26,892 nt of DNA from Cloacimonetes bacterium UBA3900. GTDB taxonomy: Bacteria > Cloacimonadota > Cloacimonadia > Cloacimonadales > Cloacimonadaceae. Numbering within the stretch: position 1 is the stretch's first letter; each line of letters starts with the position of its first letter. Both the position numbers and the translations under genes were made by a program. The stretch spans positions 1 through 26,892 of the forward strand of contig DGFM01000049.1 of assembly GCA_002391675.1 (NCBI GenBank), given 5' to 3'. Shown here piece by piece: positions 23,496 through 26,892 of the stretch. Below the pieces are notes generated by a model, which saw nothing but the letters and a program-made list of their open reading frames with translations, had not been told where the DNA came from and searched no databases.

Positions 23496-26324
23496 TTACT
23501 TCACGAGAACCATTTTCTTGGTCATATTGGTGCTGGGGGTGCTGAGCTTGTAGAAATAGATGCCGCTGCCGCAACGATTTCCACGTGCATCTTGACCGTT
23601 CCAGTTGAGTTTGTGGAAGCCTTCATTCAGCTTGAAGGTCTGCACAACCTGACCGAGGATGTTGTAAATGGTCACGGTGCCATTTTCACCTTCCTTGATG
23701 TCGACATCAATGGTGGTGTTGGCGGTTTGTTTGAAGGGGTTGGGATAGGCGTTGCCCATGGTGGTGACTGTGGGAAGCACGGCAGGCACTTCACCGGTCA
23801 CGGTCACGCTGGCGGGCTGTCCATAAAACATTCCGCTGCCGTTGATTTCCACCGCTTCCAGCCAATACCAGTAGGTGCTGCCGATTTCCACTTCCTTATC
23901 TTCCAGGTTGTAGGTCTGCGTGCTGCTGGTGTTGGTTGCGGGGATCAGGGTGGGTGTCAGCAGTGTGGCGTCGGCTTGGTTGTCACTTTCGCCGCGGTAG
24001 ACGCGATAGCCCCACATACCGGTTTCGGTCTGGCTCACCCAGGTGAGTTTGACGAAGTTTTGTGCGGTGAGTGTGGCGTTGAAGCTGCTGAGTTCCACGG
24101 GCACGGTGGGATCATCGCCGCGGTCGATAGTGATATCATCCAGAGCGATAAAGTTCAGGTTGGCCGCTGAGTAGGCGTGCCAGCCCAGGTAGTAGATTCC
24201 TCTTACGGAAGGTGTGAATGTGAAGGTCTCTTCGGTCCAGTCTATATACTGTGCACCTTCGTTATCCCACAGAGCGGGGTTGGCCAGCATGAGGTCTGGG
24301 CTGGGAGAGGTTGCCCAGTGCACTTTCAGAGCTTCAGGTACTCCGCTCCAACCTGTACCCAATATCATGAAGGAGATATTGTAGCTTTGTCCTGCTTCCA
24401 ATTCCAGGGCAGGCGTGATCAGCCACTCATCTTTGGGATAATAGGGGTGCCAACTCGTAGCGATGGCATTAGGTTCAGAAGTGTAACCGTAACCGGTACT
24501 GACTTTCCAGCCTCTGTCATCTGCTCCGGTGTTGGAAGCAAAAACAGTCCAGCCGGTTGGCACTTCGCCGACAGGAGTGGAATCAAAGTCTGAAGTGTTG
24601 GGGAATATGGTAATGGTGGGATCGAAACCTTCGCCACTCACCACCAATTCCGTGGCAGCACGGCCATCGTTGATGGTGAAGGTAGCAGTATGCAGTCCCT
24701 CTTCTGTAGGCGCATACTGGATGTTGAAGGTCATGTTGGCTCCGGTAGCCAAATCCACGGGGAATTCGGGAGCGTCTGTAATGGTAAAGAAGCCATCGGT
24801 CAAGGCGTTGAAACCTGTGATGCTGAGAGTTCCGCCACCGGTATTGGTGATGGTGAAGGCCTGAGTGCTGGTCTCATTGAGTACCACCTGCCCAAAATCC
24901 CAGCCTTCGGGATTGATGGTAAACACAGGCTCGTCTCCAATGGGTGCAAACAGCATAAGCACGTTTGGAATCCTATTATTCAGCGCTCCTGTATCGTCAT
25001 TTGGATCGAAATTGTCTCTTGCCCAGGTTTGATGAACGCCGCTGACTCCGGCAGTGTAATGGAACCAGGGATAGCCGTCGGCTCCAGTGCCGCCAAAGTT
25101 GGCTTCCACGCCCACCAACAGGTTGCCGCCCACATAGGGGAAATGTGTATCCAGCGGCAAAACGTGCCAACCTGTGGAATCAAAGGTATATTCTCCTTCC
25201 TTTACCAGAGTGGCATCTGCTGTGAAAGCATTCCAGGTCATCTCTGTGAGAAGCTCGTCAGTGGTGGTAGCAACGTAGATCTTGTAGGGTACGACGGCGG
25301 TGCCGGCAGTTTCCACACTCCAGCCCAAGTTTGTGATCAAACCAAGCTGTCCCACCTGATCGGCAGTGTAGAGGCCCAGGGAGCGTCCAAAGCCATACCA
25401 GCAGTTGAAGGGGTCCCTTTGACGGTTAGTACCTTCACCGATGATCGTTCCACTGGTATAGACAAAGGTCCTGGTCTCTGAGGCAGGGGATTCGCCAACA
25501 TTATTGCGCGCTACCACATACCAGCTGTGTGTGCCCGGGTCCATGCCGGGGAGGACGTATGTGGTTTCAATCTGGTTGCTTGCCAAAACGCCATCGATAT
25601 AGACATCGTAGCTGGCGACATCTGCTCCGCCGGCCGGCTGTTCCCAGCTCAAGGACTGACCGGTCATCATGGAAGTACCATCTGCAGGTGCAACAAGCAC
25701 GGGTGCCAGCGGGACTTCAGTATCCGGGAAGACAAGCTGGATGCTGCTAATGGTGCTGGAAATCATCGATGCATCGGGAGGAGTGGCGGGATTGAGGTCT
25801 GTATTGTCAGCGCGATAGCATAGGCCGGTATCGGCTCCGCTGGCGAAACCTCCCCAGCTCACACCTCTATAACCGTCGGTGTACTGATGCACGGCGACGA
25901 CCAGGTTGTCGGTGTTGTTATACTCAAAGGGGGTTGTCAGGATGATTTCCATCCAGTTGTTGCCCGCAGGAACCATATCCGTCACATCACCATCAAAGAC
26001 CATCGTGAGGTCGGCTATGGGTTCCCAGTCTGAGGCGCCGGCAAAACTACTTTTGGTGGTGTGTCCGATCCAGATCTTCCAGTCTTTGCTATTGGCCATT
26101 GCGCCGGATTTGTAATAGAAACGGATCTTGGTGATCTCGCCGGCACTGTTGATCTGGCTTTGGGTATAAATCTGCTGAGTGTAGCTGAAATCATACAAGC
26201 CATAAATGGGATAAACGCTGGTGTTTAAGCTGTTATCTCCCACTTGAACGGTGGCTGCATGGCCGGTGCTGAAGATGCCCAGCAGCAAAGCCAGCAACAG
26301 AATAAATGATAAACGTGTTTTCAT
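23496..26324 (-). CDS. modular secreted surface protein with FnIII-like and sorting domains
   Basis: A 942-residue protein with signal peptide (MKTRLSFILLLALLLGIFST) and ribosome-binding site AAGGAG. In order: a beta domain (~24-200), an FnIII-like domain (~203-290, PLAPVLVAPADGTSMMTGQ), a second beta domain resembling the first (~295-460), an ASH-like domain (~465-565, DFGQVVLNETSTQAFTITNT), a choice-of-anchor-J/cleaved-adhesin-like domain (~570-745, WLITPALEL), a second FnIII-like domain (~745-850, VELSSFNATL), and a C-terminal FlgD-like/Por-type sorting domain with YPNPF, GIYFYKL and KMVLVK. It is presumably secreted and may act in adhesion or binding extracellular material. No enzymatic motif is seen. 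A structured leader and promoter lie upstream, a terminator downstream. Confidence 0.85.
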   Translation of the reverse strand: MKTRLSFILLLALLLGIFSTGHAATVQVGDNSLNTSVYPIYGLYDFSYTQQIYTQSQINSAGEITKIRFYYKSGAMANSKDWKIWIGHTTKSSFAGASDWEPIADLTMVFDGDVTDMVPAGNNWMEIILTTPFEYNNTDNLVVAVHQYTDGYRGVSWGGFASGADTGLCYRADNTDLNPATPPDASMISSTISSIQLVFPDTEVPLAPVLVAPADGTSMMTGQSLSWEQPAGGADVASYDVYIDGVLASNQIETTYVLPGMDPGTHSWYVVARNNVGESPASETRTFVYTSGTIIGEGTNRQRDPFNCWYGFGRSLGLYTADQVGQLGLITNLGWSVETAGTAVVPYKIYVATTTDELLTEMTWNAFTADATLVKEGEYTFDSTGWHVLPLDTHFPYVGGNLLVGVEANFGGTGADGYPWFHYTAGVSGVHQTWARDNFDPNDDTGALNNRIPNVLMLFAPIGDEPVFTINPEGWDFGQVVLNETSTQAFTITNTGGGTLSITGFNALTDGFFTITDAPEFPVDLATGANMTFNIQYAPTEEGLHTATFTINDGRAATELVVSGEGFDPTITIFPNTSDFDSTPVGEVPTGWTVFASNTGADDRGWKVSTGYGYTSEPNAIATSWHPYYPKDEWLITPALELEAGQSYNISFMILGTGWSGVPEALKVHWATSPSPDLMLANPALWDNEGAQYIDWTEETFTFTPSVRGIYYLGWHAYSAANLNFIALDDITIDRGDDPTVPVELSSFNATLTAQNFVKLTWVSQTETGMWGYRVYRGESDNQADATLLTPTLIPATNTSSTQTYNLEDKEVEIGSTYWYWLEAVEINGSGMFYGQPASVTVTGEVPAVLPTVTTMGNAYPNPFKQTANTTIDVDIKEGENGTVTIYNILGQVVQTFKLNEGFHKLNWNGQDARGNRCGSGIYFYKLSTPSTNMTKKMVLVK

Positions 26325-26589
26325 AACACTTTTCTCCTTAATTGAATTTTGGGGGTTGAGAGGTTAGTGGGGCTTTTCCTGCGAATAGACAGAGGAAATC
26401 CCCGTTTGATCTTGAAGTTGAAGGTTTTTTACAGGCAGCGGTGATGTATTTGACCCCAAGGGTTGGGAAAGCAGCATAGGGATTAAAAAGTGGACACACT
26501 CCGCCTGTAGGGCCGGAAGCCCTGTTGAGAATTATCGGCAGGTCAAATATCCTATAATCCATTATCCATCCTTATGCTGCGTAGGTACT
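26325..26589 (-). other. long 5' leader of the surface-protein gene
   Basis: If transcription starts at the promoter near 26660, the messenger has a leader of about 330 bases. This part between the structured element and the start codon shows only a 5-bp hairpin AGGGC/GCCCT (about 26509-26523). A 74-codon frame here (26338-26562) has no recognisable features. Confidence 0.4.
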
Positions 26590-26651
26590 GAACATGGGAT
26601 GATGGTGCAGCTGTGTGCTTCCACCTGGGAAGCTCCCATCGGCTCATGTTC
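26590..26651 (-). ncRNA. candidate structured RNA element in the 5' leader
   Basis: Three nested stems can be drawn by eye. P1 is GAACATG/CATGTTC (26645-26651 with 26590-26596). P2 is GATGG/CCATC (26601-26605 with 26636-26640). P3 is GCTTCC/GGAAGC (26617-26622 with 26628-26633) with a five-base loop. P1 and P2 are separated by a symmetric 4 x 4 internal loop. On the minus strand the element begins at about +2 of the predicted transcript. It matches no riboswitch class I recognise; a plain 5' stabilising hairpin is the simpler reading. Confidence 0.4.
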
Positions 26652-26658
26652 TACGGAC

Positions 26659-26686
26659 ATGATATGGCATGAGGTAAATTTGTCAA
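26659..26686 (-). promoter_or_regulatory. sigma70-type promoter for the surface-protein gene
   Basis: Read on the minus strand, TTGACA (26686-26681) is a perfect -35, followed after 16 bases by TATCAT (26664-26659), one mismatch from TATAAT. The predicted start is the A at about 26652, directly before the structured element. The next gene in this direction starts at 26324. Confidence 0.65.
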
Positions 26687-26892
26687 GGACAAAATGCCTT
26701 TCTTGCGGTTATAAGAAGATTTCTTTATCATCATGATTGCCAAATCTGCCGGAAAACCCGGAGCTTGAATACCTATTAATTTAGTAGGAATTCATAGCCG
26801 ACATCCGCCATCGGTTCAACCCGGCTGTTTTGAAATATTTGACCTCAGCTCTGGTTTTGCGAAAACAATTCCGCCCTCGAAAACGTCGATTT
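26687..26892. other. intergenic end of window with AT-rich and GC-rich hairpins
   Basis: No gene is seen. TGAAT-A-CCTA (26766-26775) pairs with TAGG-A-ATTCA (26785-26794), nine pairs and one A-A mismatch. AGCCG (26796-26800) can pair with CGGCT (26822-26826), followed by GTTTTG. The second could be the remains of a terminator, but its loop is large. Confidence 0.35.

Noticed and set aside
23200..23553. 117-codon plus-strand frame in the repeat region
   Set aside because: It runs through repeats, the pyrimidine tract and the terminator into the minus-strand gene; no protein-like features.
26338..26562. 74-codon minus-strand frame in the leader of the surface-protein gene
   Set aside because: No ribosome-binding site or family resemblance; it probably lies in untranslated leader.

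Overview
The window looks like a chromosomal segment from an uncultured or fermentative anaerobe of the Candidatus Cloacimonadota (WWE1) type. This placement is an inference. It rests on two secreted proteins ending in FlgD/Por-type sorting domains (YPNPF ... GIYFYKL ... KMVLVK), an outer-membrane barrel protein, and the general style of the proteins; no marker gene was compared. The segment opens with the 3' end of a 5S rRNA gene, so it lies just downstream of an rRNA operon.

Layout. 1-90: 5S rRNA end. 91-668: non-coding, ending in short hairpin repeats. 669-2909 (-): secreted transglutaminase-like protein. 2910-3472: non-coding, with one arm of a ~99-bp dispersed repeat. 3473-12942 (+): seven tightly packed genes. 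These encode a PqqD-like peptide-binding protein, an ATP-grasp ligase, a PLP-dependent DAP/ornithine-decarboxylase-fold enzyme with a leader-peptide-like N-terminus, a urea-transporter/M23-peptidase fusion, a periplasmic TPR protein, a TPR protein with a probable outer-membrane barrel, and a large lipoprotein. 13148-14788 (+): long-chain acyl-CoA ligase. 14896-19735 (+): aspartyl aminopeptidase (M18), DUF1015 protein, RimO and TrpS, closely spaced and ordinary. 19910-21304 (+): MATE transporter. 21411-22955 (+): YifB/ComM-type AAA+ protein. 22956-23495: non-coding, rich in repeats and holding a terminator. 23496-26324 (-): large modular surface protein. 26325-26892: non-coding, with a good minus-strand promoter and a structured RNA leader.

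The most interesting part is the 3473-12942 cluster. PqqD-like proteins bind leader peptides and ATP-grasp enzymes make amide-type bonds. The third enzyme carries an N-terminal tail resembling a peptide-leader sequence (KKTYIAPNIE ... AGNMNKYG). The following four genes supply inner-membrane, periplasmic, outer-membrane and lipoprotein parts. I infer a biosynthesis-and-envelope system for a modified peptide or amino-acid-derived compound; neither product nor function is known to me.

A second theme is a family of short dispersed hairpins (stem GGCGCTT/AAGCGCC and variants, loop containing GGC) in three intergenic clusters. These include a ~98-bp unit present in opposite orientation at 3022-3120 and 22986-23083. 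Stem changes are compensated on both arms.
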